From the NCBI RefSeq assembly GCF_024231755.1, contig NZ_JAAEQH010000199.1:1-47672 (forward strand): a stretch of DNA of 47,672 bases. Reading direction: 5' to 3'. The notes under the pieces are model-generated. The model did no database searches. It worked only from the letters and a program-made list of their open reading frames with translations, and was not told the origin of the DNA. Shown piece after piece: positions 16,096 through 24,821 of this stretch. How positions within the stretch are numbered: position 1 is the first letter of the stretch; each line of letters starts with the position of its first letter. This DNA is from Neptuniibacter sp. Lineage in GTDB: Bacteria; Pseudomonadota; Gammaproteobacteria; Pseudomonadales; Balneatricaceae. The position numbers and the translations under genes were made by a program.

Positions 16096-19000
16096 CTATA
16101 GCAACCAAAACCCACCAAACACCAAATAGGTCTCCCCCGATAAACCCTCATTTGTTGAAGTCCAAGGAGCACCAATCAGAATATCATGGATACCATCCCC
16201 ATTAGTATCTCCTGCTAAGCTTACCGAAGTACCCGAAAGATCCCAATCTGTTGCACCAATGAACTTAAAGCCATCCCATCCATCTAATTCAGAGAGGTCA
16301 AGACTCCCGTCCCAATCCGAACCTTTACCAAACACGACGTAGGTATCACCAGCAGAGCCACCATTCGAATCCGCAGATGGAGCGCCAATTAAGATATCGT
16401 CAAACCCATCACTATTGATGTCTCCCGCAGAACTAACTGATGATCCTGAGTGATCCCGATAATTAATACCGTTTAGTACAAAACCATCAGTACCATCTAA
16501 ATTGGATAGCTCCACAGAACTATCCCACCCTGATTCTTTACCGAAAATCACATAGGTTGCTCCTGCGGATTCGTTTCCATTTGGTGATGCACCAATTGCA
16601 CCAATCAAGAAATCATCATAACCGTCACCATTAATGTCGCCTGCAGGACCAATAGATATACCTGCCAAATCAAGATGATTGCCATTAAAAACTAAACCAT
16701 CAGTGCCATCTAAATTGGATAGCTCCACAGAACTATCCCACCCTGATTCTTTGCCAAAAATCAGGTAAGAGGCACCTGAGCTTTCACCGTTAGGGTCCGC
16801 ATATGGAGCACCTAACAAAACGTCATCGAAGCCATCTCCATTAACATCACCAACAGAGCTTACTGCCCCTCCTATACCATAACTAAGATTCATTCCGTTC
16901 AATACAAAGCCATCAGTCCCGTTTAGTTCAGAGAGGTCAAGACTAACATCCCAGCCAAAAGACTTTCCGAAGACAACAAACGCTTCCCCACCTGTGGCAC
17001 CTCTTAAATAATTACTGTTACCACCAATTACAATATCATCGAATCCATCACCGTTTATGTCACCAGCTGTATCAACAGAGCCCCCAAAATTTTCACTATT
17101 CTCACTACCAAAGAGAGTAAATCCGTTCGACCCATCTAATTCAGAAACATCAAGATTCCCTTCCCAATCCGAACCTTTACCAAACACAACATAAGCTTCA
17201 CCATCTGTATCGCCATCGGAGTGCGCATTACTCGCACCTAACAATAGATCATCAAAACCATCACCATTTATATCACCAGCACTGACAGAATTTTGTCCAT
17301 TAGAACCTCCGTTCACACCTCTCAGAATGAATCCATTAGTCCCGTTAAGGTCGGATAATTCTATTGATTCGACCCATTGATTTTCTTTTCCAAAAACCAC
17401 ATATACTTCGTTTGTTCCATGTGTACCAATCAAGACATCATCATAACCGTCTCCGTTAACATCGCCCGCAGAGTTAACTGATGATCCAGAATAATCACTA
17501 AAATCGATACCACGAAATACGGTACCGTTTATTCCATCTAAATCAGAAAGCATAAATGAAGTTGGTGGTGAAGTTACCTGTGCTTCGTACTTGACCGATA
17601 ACTGATCGAAGGACGTTGCTTTAGTTTCAGAGCCTACTTCGAAAAGAACCTTTTTAGCCGCTTCAGCTTGGCTTGATCCAGCATATTCAAGCTCTCCAGA
17701 TGCAACTCGCTCTGTAAATAAATCTGAAAAGTTAATCTTCTGTAGTATTGAAACAGCATCTTTATTACGCGCCCCCATCAAAACCTCTAGTGCGAAGTTT
17801 TGAACAGAAATCAATCCTCTGTCTAAGTAGTCACTCCAAGCATCCAAACCAGCTTGTTCTGCAGGTCGATTGAAACACTGAAGGTAGATCTCGTTTACCA
17901 ATTCACGGTTAGAGAGGTGTCCATAACGCTCACTGTACTCTGCAGAGTTACCAAAGGCTTGAATGATAGCCGAAAGGTCGCCACCATTATTTGATAAAAA
18001 CTCAGCCCATGCTGAGAGCCCCCCCGGATCGGCAGGCCTTCCATAGAATGCAACATAAGCTCCCTGAATGATTGTTTCATAAGACTCATTGGAAATTAGG
18101 TCAGATATAGGGGCAGTAACATAATCAGAAGTGGCTATTTCTAATGTCCCTGTACCATCAATATAACGAACTTCAACACTAATCTTTTGTTTAGCTTGAT
18201 CAACGTTTGGCGTAAAAGTGACCTCAGTAGCCCCTAAAACTACTTCGCCATCTGTTAACCATTGATAAGACATTTCACCTAATCCATTGATATCCGTTAA
18301 CGTATTTTCAATACTTAACTGAGTTCCTGCCTCCACGATGCCAGAGATCATGAGACTTCCTTCCGGCGGGGTGTTAGCAAGGTACTTCTGGACTTCAGAG
18401 ATATCGGTTAGCTCATTAGCATTGGCAAGAGCAGAGTTGGTTTCTTCTGCTTGGTTCAGTTCTGCTTTACCTAGTACACCAATCAAGGTGTCGCCCAAAT
18501 AGTTATAATCTGATAGAGCAAGTGTGGAGCCACTGGCAGCAGAATGTGTTAAAGCAGAAATAACCTCATCAAATTTACCTCCTGCATTTTCTGCCAAAAC
18601 CCCCAAGGTAGCTATTTGAACCGCTTTAGAATGGACTTCCAGCGAAGTGCCGGTATCTTCAGAAAATGGATCATACTGCGTAAGATCAACATCACTCTGA
18701 ATGGCCAAAGCCGTTTGAATCTGAGCTTCAGCTTCAGTAATAGAGACACCTTCTGAAGATGCAAACGAGTCGATCAACGTTGTAATAGGAGTGACTACAG
18801 AAGAACCCACAGGAGCGGTTAGGACTAGATCATTCGGCAATCCTGTATCTACGTTAGTACCGCCTACAGCGATGATGGAGCCTTGCAGAGTGGTTTCTAA
18901 CTCAAAGTTACCGCTATCATCTGTATCTACACCAGTATATTCTTCAGGGTCTGCAATACCGTTATCGTTAGCATCGATGTAAATAGAAGCGCCAGAGACG

Positions 19001-21231
19001 TATCCATCAATCACAGTACCTGAAGCAGTAGTAGTAATAATATCTGTCGGGGAAGAAGTAATCGACTCTGCTGTACCTTGACCATCAGTGTAAGATGCTA
19101 CAACCGTGATTGAAGAACCAACATGATCATGATTTAGTACCAATACAGCACCTGTAGCACCAGCGATATCCACTCCATCCGCTTGCCACTGATAATTTAC
19201 ATTACCTACCCCATCTGCATCGTCTATCGTACCAAGAACAACCAAGGTCTCGCCTTCTGAAGCAGGGCCTACAATCCTTAAAGTTCCTGTGGGTAAGGAG
19301 TTAAAGAAGTAGGTATCTTCAAATGTATCAATTTGATGAGTTTTTCCACCTATCACAAAACTATCAAAATCAATATTTACTAAACCGGTTTTTGAGTTAG
19401 CAGCAAAGGTAACTTGAAGTTGATCTTCTGCAATTACTGATGGGCTTATAGAACCTGAGATAGTTACGCTACCTAATGACCCAGTTTGAGTAGAACTTAT
19501 GCTCAAAGAAGAAGCGCCACCTCCTAGCATTGAGAAATCTGAGTATGAAACATCAGATGCATCGAATGTAAACCGAATGAAAATTGAGTTACTTCCCAAC
19601 TCCAAACCGGCGTTAGAAATAATGACATTTAATGTATCTGAGTCACTTTCAACGAGTGAAAAGGTTGCTTCTGGAGGTTTTGCTTCAATCTCTTCTGTAG
19701 AATCTGATACAACGACCTCTTCAGTTCCAAAATCATCAGTATAACTAGCAAAAACAGATATCACGGAACCTACGAGATTCTGCGAAAGTAAAAGCTCACT
19801 TCCAGAAGCACCATCAATGTATACTCCATCAGCTAACCACTGGTAATTAATAACTCCTAAACCGTCTTCATCTGCAAGGGTATTAGATGCAGTTAGAGTT
19901 TCTCCTTCGATATGAATGCCTGAAATAATGACTGAACCGGTTGGGTCATCGTTAGCATTTGCAACTACAGCCGTAGGAGAAGAAGCCGAAGATTCTGCTG
20001 TACCTTGGCCATCAATATAGGATGCAACCACATTAATAGCTGAACCAACATGATCTTGAGTTAAGACTATCTCATCGCCTGTAGCACCATCTATATCAAC
20101 CCCATTCGCTTGCCATTGATAACTGATGTCACCAAGGCCATCTTCATCAGCCAGTGTATTGAAAGCTATAAGTGTCAGATCTTCTTGTGCAGTACCAACA
20201 ATAGCTACAGAACCAGTTGGGTCATCATTACTGTTCGTTACAGCTGCAGTTGGTAAAGAACTCTGAGATTCAACAGTACCGTATCCGTCAGTATAACTAG
20301 CGGTAACAGTAATCGTAGAACCTACCAAATCTTGAGTCAGTAATAGTTCATTAGTGGTAGATCCATCGATATCAACGCCATCTGCCTGCCATTGATAGCT
20401 GATTTCACCTAGGCCATCTTCATCAGATATGGTGTTAGATACTGATAAAGTCTGCCCTTCAACAAATTCACCAACGATTAATAAAGACCCATCAGGGGAA
20501 TCATTAATATTTGTTACATCACCGATAATGTACTGATTGCTAGATTCAAAATTACCCGCATCGTCGGTAAAACTTACGGAGTAAAGTAGTGTTTTTCCAA
20601 CTTCGGCTTGGGTTAGTGAGAGAGAGGCATTAGTTGAGTAATCTAAATAGGAAGTATTACCTTCAGAGTCTTGTACCCACCAATGTGTTAAAATTGAGCT
20701 TGAGTTAATTCCATCAGCATCACTAATGTTTAGATCGACAACTACCGTACTATCTTCTTGTAAGTCACCTACGTATGTCGGATTTGAAAACACAGCAGAG
20801 CTATTTCCGGTTCCAACATATTCTGAAGTGTATGTAATTGCGTAATCCGCAGCTGAGAATGTTAATCCATGGACATCTAAGTAGTAAGTTCCACTGGTAT
20901 TAGCCGTAAAGGTTACAGCATCATCGTATAACGATGTTGATGAAGAACTGAGTTGCACAGCTCCGTATGAGTTTTCTATGTCAAATTCTAAATAGGAGCT
21001 GTTGTTATAAGAATTCCAGCCATACCAACTAGAATCAGATGTTAATGTGACGGTGTATTTATAACCTGCTGTAACTGATAACTCATAGTAGTCATGGTCT
21101 AGTGAATTTTCGATGGTACCAGCAGAAATCCAACCCTCACTTACCTTATTCAAACTGTTTCTTGATAAGCTATCAAAACCTCGTGATTCTTCATCCGCGA
21201 AGTAATTACTTGTAGTGTCAAGATAAGACAT
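16096..21231 (-). CDS. Giant multidomain surface/secreted protein (Ig-like, DUF4214, FG-GAP repeats)
   Basis: 1711 residues. Residues 1-140 resemble a pre-peptidase C-terminal type beta domain. Repeats of about 91 residues with D/E-DGLG...YQWQADGVDI...V.ASYTD follow (three from about 245 to 510, others near 650-740 and 960-1045); a cohesin-like segment lies at 515-650 and a GTVIDGYVSGASIYID region near 741. DUF4214 (AFYGRPADPGGLSAW) spans about 1050-1190. Seven FG-GAP repeats with calcium-type D-x-N-x-D-G loops (GDVNGDGYDDVLIG) fill 1225-1711. There is no classical signal peptide, so type I or other non-Sec export is likely. Adhesion is inferred. It is the main cargo of the element. Confidence 0.85.
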   Translation of the reverse strand: MSYLDTTSNYFADEESRGFDSLSRNSLNKVSEGWISAGTIENSLDHDYYELSVTAGYKYTVTLTSDSSWYGWNSYNNSSYLEFDIENSYGAVQLSSSSTSLYDDAVTFTANTSGTYYLDVHGLTFSAADYAITYTSEYVGTGNSSAVFSNPTYVGDLQEDSTVVVDLNISDADGINSSSILTHWWVQDSEGNTSYLDYSTNASLSLTQAEVGKTLLYSVSFTDDAGNFESSNQYIIGDVTNINDSPDGSLLIVGEFVEGQTLSVSNTISDEDGLGEISYQWQADGVDIDGSTTNELLLTQDLVGSTITVTASYTDGYGTVESQSSLPTAAVTNSNDDPTGSVAIVGTAQEDLTLIAFNTLADEDGLGDISYQWQANGVDIDGATGDEIVLTQDHVGSAINVVASYIDGQGTAESSASSPTAVVANANDDPTGSVIISGIHIEGETLTASNTLADEDGLGVINYQWLADGVYIDGASGSELLLSQNLVGSVISVFASYTDDFGTEEVVVSDSTEEIEAKPPEATFSLVESDSDTLNVIISNAGLELGSNSIFIRFTFDASDVSYSDFSMLGGGASSLSISSTQTGSLGSVTISGSISPSVIAEDQLQVTFAANSKTGLVNIDFDSFVIGGKTHQIDTFEDTYFFNSLPTGTLRIVGPASEGETLVVLGTIDDADGVGNVNYQWQADGVDIAGATGAVLVLNHDHVGSSITVVASYTDGQGTAESITSSPTDIITTTASGTVIDGYVSGASIYIDANDNGIADPEEYTGVDTDDSGNFELETTLQGSIIAVGGTNVDTGLPNDLVLTAPVGSSVVTPITTLIDSFASSEGVSITEAEAQIQTALAIQSDVDLTQYDPFSEDTGTSLEVHSKAVQIATLGVLAENAGGKFDEVISALTHSAASGSTLALSDYNYLGDTLIGVLGKAELNQAEETNSALANANELTDISEVQKYLANTPPEGSLMISGIVEAGTQLSIENTLTDINGLGEMSYQWLTDGEVVLGATEVTFTPNVDQAKQKISVEVRYIDGTGTLEIATSDYVTAPISDLISNESYETIIQGAYVAFYGRPADPGGLSAWAEFLSNNGGDLSAIIQAFGNSAEYSERYGHLSNRELVNEIYLQCFNRPAEQAGLDAWSDYLDRGLISVQNFALEVLMGARNKDAVSILQKINFSDLFTERVASGELEYAGSSQAEAAKKVLFEVGSETKATSFDQLSVKYEAQVTSPPTSFMLSDLDGINGTVFRGIDFSDYSGSSVNSAGDVNGDGYDDVLIGTHGTNEVYVVFGKENQWVESIELSDLNGTNGFILRGVNGGSNGQNSVSAGDINGDGFDDLLLGASNAHSDGDTDGEAYVVFGKGSDWEGNLDVSELDGSNGFTLFGSENSENFGGSVDTAGDINGDGFDDIVIGGNSNYLRGATGGEAFVVFGKSFGWDVSLDLSELNGTDGFVLNGMNLSYGIGGAVSSVGDVNGDGFDDVLLGAPYADPNGESSGASYLIFGKESGWDSSVELSNLDGTDGLVFNGNHLDLAGISIGPAGDINGDGYDDFLIGAIGASPNGNESAGATYVIFGKESGWDSSVELSNLDGTDGFVLNGINYRDHSGSSVSSAGDINSDGFDDILIGAPSADSNGGSAGDTYVVFGKGSDWDGSLDLSELDGWDGFKFIGATDWDLSGTSVSLAGDTNGDGIHDILIGAPWTSTNEGLSGETYLVFGGFWLL
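16481..16770 (-). repeat. Near-identical internal duplication inside the FG-GAP region
   Basis: About 74 bp at 16481-16554 recurs at 16694-16767, exactly 213 bp (71 codons) apart, with only a few substitutions. It encodes the ESGWDSSVELSNLDGTDG stretch of two adjacent FG-GAP repeats. This points to recent duplication or gene conversion, so repeat number may vary between strains. Confidence 0.75.
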
Positions 21232-21869
21232 TTCTGGTTCGCCTTTTTCAAAGTATAGAGGCGGACTAAAACCGGGGGAATGGATCGTATCTGCCTTGAT
21301 ACTTATATGCTTGAGAATCCCTTCATTGCAACCATTGGTGCGCGGAGCATTTGAAGAATATTAGGCCATTCTAAATATTCAAGTAGCAATCAATCAACCT
21401 AGTCTAACTACAACTTGATCTAGTTCAGATAATTTTTTCTATCCAAACGGCTACCACCATCTCACGATATTTTGGAGAAGTACTGCAAGCATCTCCTGTG
21501 ATCACTCTTGGTGTTAGGGAGATCAGCTCCTGCTACAGATATTTCTTTGACTAACACCAAGGCCCTCAGAGGTAGCGCAAGACTTTAAACCATCAAAAAT
21601 AGATATGAGGCAAGTTGTGCTTGATTGTGGAGAATGGTCCTTAGAAACTGCTACAGGTGCATTCAGGGAGATATTCCATACCTCTACTCAAGTCCGGAAT
21701 CAATACCATCTATAACAGGAAAATATCCTTGGCCTGGAAAGAATGTACCTACTTCATAGCATCCTAGGTGAGGCACAAAGTGAGGCACATTGGCTTGTGT
21801 AGTTAATCAGCTTTATGTTTTCATGCAGGTAAATTAATAATGTGCGACAGCAAACTCGAATTTGCCTGA
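21232..21869. other. Non-coding right end of the element
   Basis: No gene recognised. It contains a hairpin near 21355-21381 (GAATATTAG/CTAAATATTC), a perfect 11 bp stem CTTGGTGTTAG (21507-21517) with CTAACACCAAG (21551-21561) around an inner GGAG/CTCC, and the paired arm-type repeats at 21768-21789. The segment also includes the upstream region of the large minus-strand gene. Confidence 0.5.
21768..21789 (+). repeat. Right arm-type integrase sites
   Basis: Two direct copies of GTGAGGCACA (21768-21777 and 21780-21789), 12 bp apart, match the pair at 10449-10470 in sequence, orientation and spacing. They lie 80 bp before the right ffs repeat. Confidence 0.6.
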
Positions 21870-21996
21870 AAGCCGCGTAATGGTGCCCCCGCTGGTCCTT
21901 CCGCAATGATAAACCGTGAACCTGGTCAGGCCCGGAAGGGAGCAGCCACAGCGGTGGATTCATGTGCCGGAATGTGGCTGGTGGGGTCATCTCCAA
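21870..21996 (+). repeat. Right 127 bp direct repeat of the element (attR-like)
   Basis: Identical to 10272-10398 in every base. The flanking sequence differs immediately outside, so it marks the right boundary of the integrated element. Confidence 0.88.
21882..21995 (+). ncRNA. ffs: Second complete copy of SRP 4.5S RNA
   Basis: The mature region is identical to the copy at 10284-10397, including the GGAA tetraloop and Ffh-binding loop. The upstream sequence is unrelated and shows at best a weak promoter (TTTATG, 17 bp, TAATAA ending near 21840). It may be silent, or transcribed from the element. Integration usually duplicates only a short gene end, so a full extra copy is unusual. Confidence 0.85.
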
Positions 21997-22181
21997 ATTT
22001 CTTAACTGCTTCTTTTTATAAACCTTTTTGCGTTTCGCCCATCAGTGCACTAACTCCAGGTAAAACCTGTTTCTAGAAATCCCTTGTACCTATTTAAACC
22101 TCGTCATGTAGTTTGATAATTCAGATTAGTTGCATCTGTGGCTATCAGGCCGCTGGTCGGAAACAGAGATTAAGCGTTCCC

Positions 22182-22225
22182 TAAAAAGAAATGTAAGAAC
22201 CCCTCTGATTTGAAGTCTTACATTT
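22182..22225 (-). terminator. Intrinsic terminator of the sulfotransferase unit
   Basis: AAATGTAAGA (22189-22198) and TCTTACATTT (22216-22225) form a perfect 10 bp stem with a 17-base loop; read on the minus strand it is followed by CTTTTTAG. It lies 30 bp beyond the sulfotransferase stop codon. Confidence 0.7.
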
Positions 22226-22226
22226 C

Positions 22227-22260
22227 TTATGACTTATGACTTATGACCTATGACTTATGC
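22227..22260. repeat. TTATGAC heptamer tandem repeat
   Basis: Almost five copies of TTATGAC, one with a C substitution, run across the stop codon of the minus-strand sulfotransferase gene. Because 7 is not a multiple of 3, changes in copy number could alter the C-terminal reading frame. Confidence 0.75.
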
Positions 22261-23013
22261 CGAATCCTTTTGCGGGAAAACAAGGTTCTGATTCAAATGT
22301 GGCATATCGGTAATCAATGCCTCAGGAAGGTTAAGGAAATTAACGATTTTTTCTGTGGTTGGTTCTTTCGTGATATCTATAACTAACAGATCGTCAGGCC
22401 TCTCAGAAAAATGCCGAACAATCTCTTTATTTCTTTGAAGGTATAGATCGATAAAATGATTTTTATCGAAAGAAAGATCCCAGCATTTCTCTACAGTGTA
22501 ATTCTGATCAACAGAAAGTAACCAATCTGATTCAAACTTGAGTTGTCTGAAACCATGATATAGGTAGTCTTTGCCGACCAGGTCCTCAGCTGTAATTGTT
22601 GTTTTATCGGCATCTAGATCTAACTGCTTTAGGTTGTGCCTTAAAAAAGAATCAAACCATGCCTCTGGCTCACGTATAGTCAAGATGAACTTACTATTTG
22701 GGAAGAGAGCATCAAGCTGAGCATAGTATGATTTAGCTGCAAATGGCGTATCCTGGAAAGCATCATACTGCTCAACATATTTAATCAAAGGTGCAAAATT
22801 ACCTTTGGCTAGTTGTTGAGTAGTCAACTCCCCCGAATTCTGATTGGCTGCACGAAGCCCCAGAATGCTAAATACTAATTTGAGGCTTGTACTACCTGTT
22901 TTGTTGGCGCCAATACCAAATAGTTTGTTGAAACTTTTATGGGGCTGAGCGAGTAGATAATTACGTTTAAGAAGCGCTTCATAAGCCTGCTTCCCTTTGG
23001 GAGTTTCATTCAT
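22255..23013 (-). CDS. Sulfotransferase family protein
   Basis: 252 residues. FGIGANKTGSTSLKLVF (residues about 32-48) is the 5'-phosphosulfate loop for PAPS and FILTIREPEAWFDSFLRH (about 109-126) is the 3'-phosphate-binding strand-helix, so it should transfer sulfate to a hydroxyl or amine acceptor. The acceptor is unknown; short members act on small molecules or glycans. A PhyH-type oxygenase gene lies 152 bp upstream on the same strand, and the two could hydroxylate and then sulfate one substrate (inference). A heptamer tandem repeat spans its stop codon. It lies 260 bp outside the ffs element. Confidence 0.85.
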   Translation of the reverse strand: MNETPKGKQAYEALLKRNYLLAQPHKSFNKLFGIGANKTGSTSLKLVFSILGLRAANQNSGELTTQQLAKGNFAPLIKYVEQYDAFQDTPFAAKSYYAQLDALFPNSKFILTIREPEAWFDSFLRHNLKQLDLDADKTTITAEDLVGKDYLYHGFRQLKFESDWLLSVDQNYTVEKCWDLSFDKNHFIDLYLQRNKEIVRHFSERPDDLLVIDITKEPTTEKIVNFLNLPEALITDMPHLNQNLVFPQKDSA

Positions 23014-23165
23014 ATCATTTCTTCAGGAAAAATATCCAACTCAGTAAGTAAAATTATGATTCATGTACCCCGTTCGTTTAAAACGCGGTATGCCACGCAA
23101 TGCTAAATTGTCGACTTTTACAATACCATGATTATTGCATGTCTAGAGCCCTATATAAGAGAGGG

Positions 23166-23921
23166 CTAAACGGCTTTGTTTTTAACCTCATTACCTTGGC
23201 TATCCATCAGCTTCCCGTTATATCCTTGTAATACATAATCCTTGGGGATAAATCTGATAACCAGTCCTGCCCTTCGTTTGTCACTTAGATTAGGAGGGGA
23301 ACCGTGTAAAGTTCGGCCATCAAAAATCACACACTGACCAGGCTGTAATGGCATCTTTGAGATAGTTGTTTCAGGATCTACAGGTGGGAATGGGAGCTTT
23401 GTACCTGACATAAGCTGCTCAACATAGTTTGGCTGTTTAAACTGGTCCAGGTCGATAATTTCTCGATGGGTGCTGTCTGCAAACCATAAGCAGTTGTTTT
23501 CGGGCGCTTCATCTAAAGCTATCCAGGCATTGATATTGGGAAAGGAGCCTAACTGTTCCTCTTTATAAGTATCTTGGTGCCACTCCACACGGCGGGCCCC
23601 GGGTTCCTTTATCCAAAAAGTGGTCCGCCAGATTACTAACTCAGTTGACATTAATTCAGACAGTTTTGCTATCAAGTCATTATTTGTGCAGAGCTTTTTA
23701 ATCTCTTCTACGCTCCAGTGAGCATCGTATATGGTCTCAACTGGCTGTTCATCGATATTTTGGGGTTTGACTGCAGAATACCAGTCCTGTGAAAGTTTAT
23801 TCTGGGAGATAAACTCTGAGATCTGTTCAGCGATATTAGTCATGGTAGATTGATCAAATAAGGTTTCTGGACCGATAAATCCGTTAGCCTCAAAAAGCTG
23901 TTTAGGGGTGCCAACATTCAT
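23166..23921 (-). CDS. Phytanoyl-CoA dioxygenase (PhyH) family Fe(II)/2-oxoglutarate oxygenase
   Basis: 251 residues with the double-stranded beta-helix iron site: VEWHQDTYKEE gives His-x-Asp (near residues 117-119), and FDGRTLHGSPPN gives the distal His, with RRAGLVIRF supplying the 2-oxoglutarate-binding Arg. These are all the residues needed for hydroxylase activity. The Asp excludes the halogenase variant, which lacks that carboxylate. It is shorter than EctD and lacks an obvious ectoine signature, so ectoine hydroxylation is not claimed. It shares orientation with the sulfotransferase downstream. Confidence 0.85.
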   Translation of the reverse strand: MNVGTPKQLFEANGFIGPETLFDQSTMTNIAEQISEFISQNKLSQDWYSAVKPQNIDEQPVETIYDAHWSVEEIKKLCTNNDLIAKLSELMSTELVIWRTTFWIKEPGARRVEWHQDTYKEEQLGSFPNINAWIALDEAPENNCLWFADSTHREIIDLDQFKQPNYVEQLMSGTKLPFPPVDPETTISKMPLQPGQCVIFDGRTLHGSPPNLSDKRRAGLVIRFIPKDYVLQGYNGKLMDSQGNEVKNKAV

Positions 23922-24165
23922 ACAAATATGACCTTATTATTTTGTGAACAGAGAGTATTACTACAAATAAAGTGCTGTTAATTCCTGTGCTCAGCCGTAG
24001 CCAAAGACACAGTTAGGATACCTAACACTGGTATTGCTGAAGTGATTTTACTTAATGGCTGAAAAGTTGAAAGCACTTTAAAGTGCGGCTTGGGAAATAC
24101 CCTAAAAGAATTGGTATTTTATAATCTGGCAGCTGAGGAAAAGACCCTACATTGCCGTAGGGCGC

Positions 24166-24786
24166 CTAATTGCGAGATAGCAGATAAGCCCCAGCCCCCG
24201 CCATAATCGAACCCGCACTCCGGTTTAATCGTTTCACCGCAAGTTCGGATTGCAGAAATTCCCGTGCCCGGCTGGCAAACATAGCGATCATCATTAAACC
24301 CAGCATCAGTCCGATCAACGTTAAGACGGATGCCAGGGCAATATCAGCAGTGCTGAGAACGGTCAGATCCATAAATGTGGGCAGAAACGCTATATAGAAA
24401 AGAATTACTTTAGGGTTTGAGGCTGAGATTAGAAAACCCTGTAGAAATCCCGCAGCCATCTGGCGTTTACTGTCTTTGTTTCGGTTTTCCTGTTCCAGCT
24501 CTAAGGGGGCATTCCACATCTTCCAGCCCAGATAGACTAGGTATATCGCCCCTACGATTCGAATAACGGTGAACAGGTCGCCCCAACTGGCAGCAATCAC
24601 GGCTAAACCAAAACAGGCTGCAATCAAGTAGAAGATATCGCTGATGGTCATTCCCAGAGCCAGCATAAAACAACTACCGGCACCGTTTACCAGTGCTCGG
24701 GCAAGAATTGCAAACACGCCGGGGCCTGGCGTTATACCAAAAATAAAAATGGCAATAAAACACGATATAGCACTTTCAAGTGTCAT
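24166..24786 (-). CDS. LysE/RhtB family exporter
   Basis: 206 residues with about six membrane helices. The family signature GITPGPGVFAILARAL starts at residue 18, and SNPKVILFYIAFLPTF lies mid-protein. LysE/RhtB proteins export amino acids such as lysine, threonine or homoserine lactone using the proton gradient; the substrate cannot be told here. The flagellin gene lies 35 bp upstream on the same strand, which may allow read-through but is functionally unrelated. No defects are seen. Confidence 0.9.
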   Translation of the reverse strand: MTLESAISCFIAIFIFGITPGPGVFAILARALVNGAGSCFMLALGMTISDIFYLIAACFGLAVIAASWGDLFTVIRIVGAIYLVYLGWKMWNAPLELEQENRNKDSKRQMAAGFLQGFLISASNPKVILFYIAFLPTFMDLTVLSTADIALASVLTLIGLMLGLMMIAMFASRAREFLQSELAVKRLNRSAGSIMAGAGAYLLSRN

Positions 24787-24821
24787 ATGGCTTCTGTCTC
24801 AACAAATTTGAGATGTCGATT

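Larger units (their letters stand above)
10272..21996. mobile_element. Integrative element inserted at ffs
   Basis: A unit of 11,598 bp (repeat start to repeat start) is bounded by 127 bp perfect direct repeats. It carries a tyrosine integrase just inside the left repeat, paired arm-type repeats near both ends, structured leader RNAs, a helicase-like gene, a serine recombinase and a 1711-residue surface or secreted protein. No capsid, terminase, relaxase or conjugation gene is visible. It could therefore be a satellite-like or mobilisable island that depends on a helper, or an island that is no longer mobile. The RNA gene as target and the gene content do not match an element I can name. Confidence 0.82.

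Noticed and set aside
15878..21400. Invertible cassette around the large protein gene, driven by the serine recombinase
   Set aside because: I found no matching inverted repeats in 15878-16095 and 21232-21400, so inversion is not supported.
21754..21996. 80-codon minus-strand frame over the right ffs repeat
   Set aside because: It is antisense to the SRP RNA and the arm-type repeats; the composition follows the RNA gene.
23166..23921. Ectoine hydroxylase (EctD)
   Set aside because: Same PhyH fold, but too short, with no ectABC context and no recognisable EctD signature.
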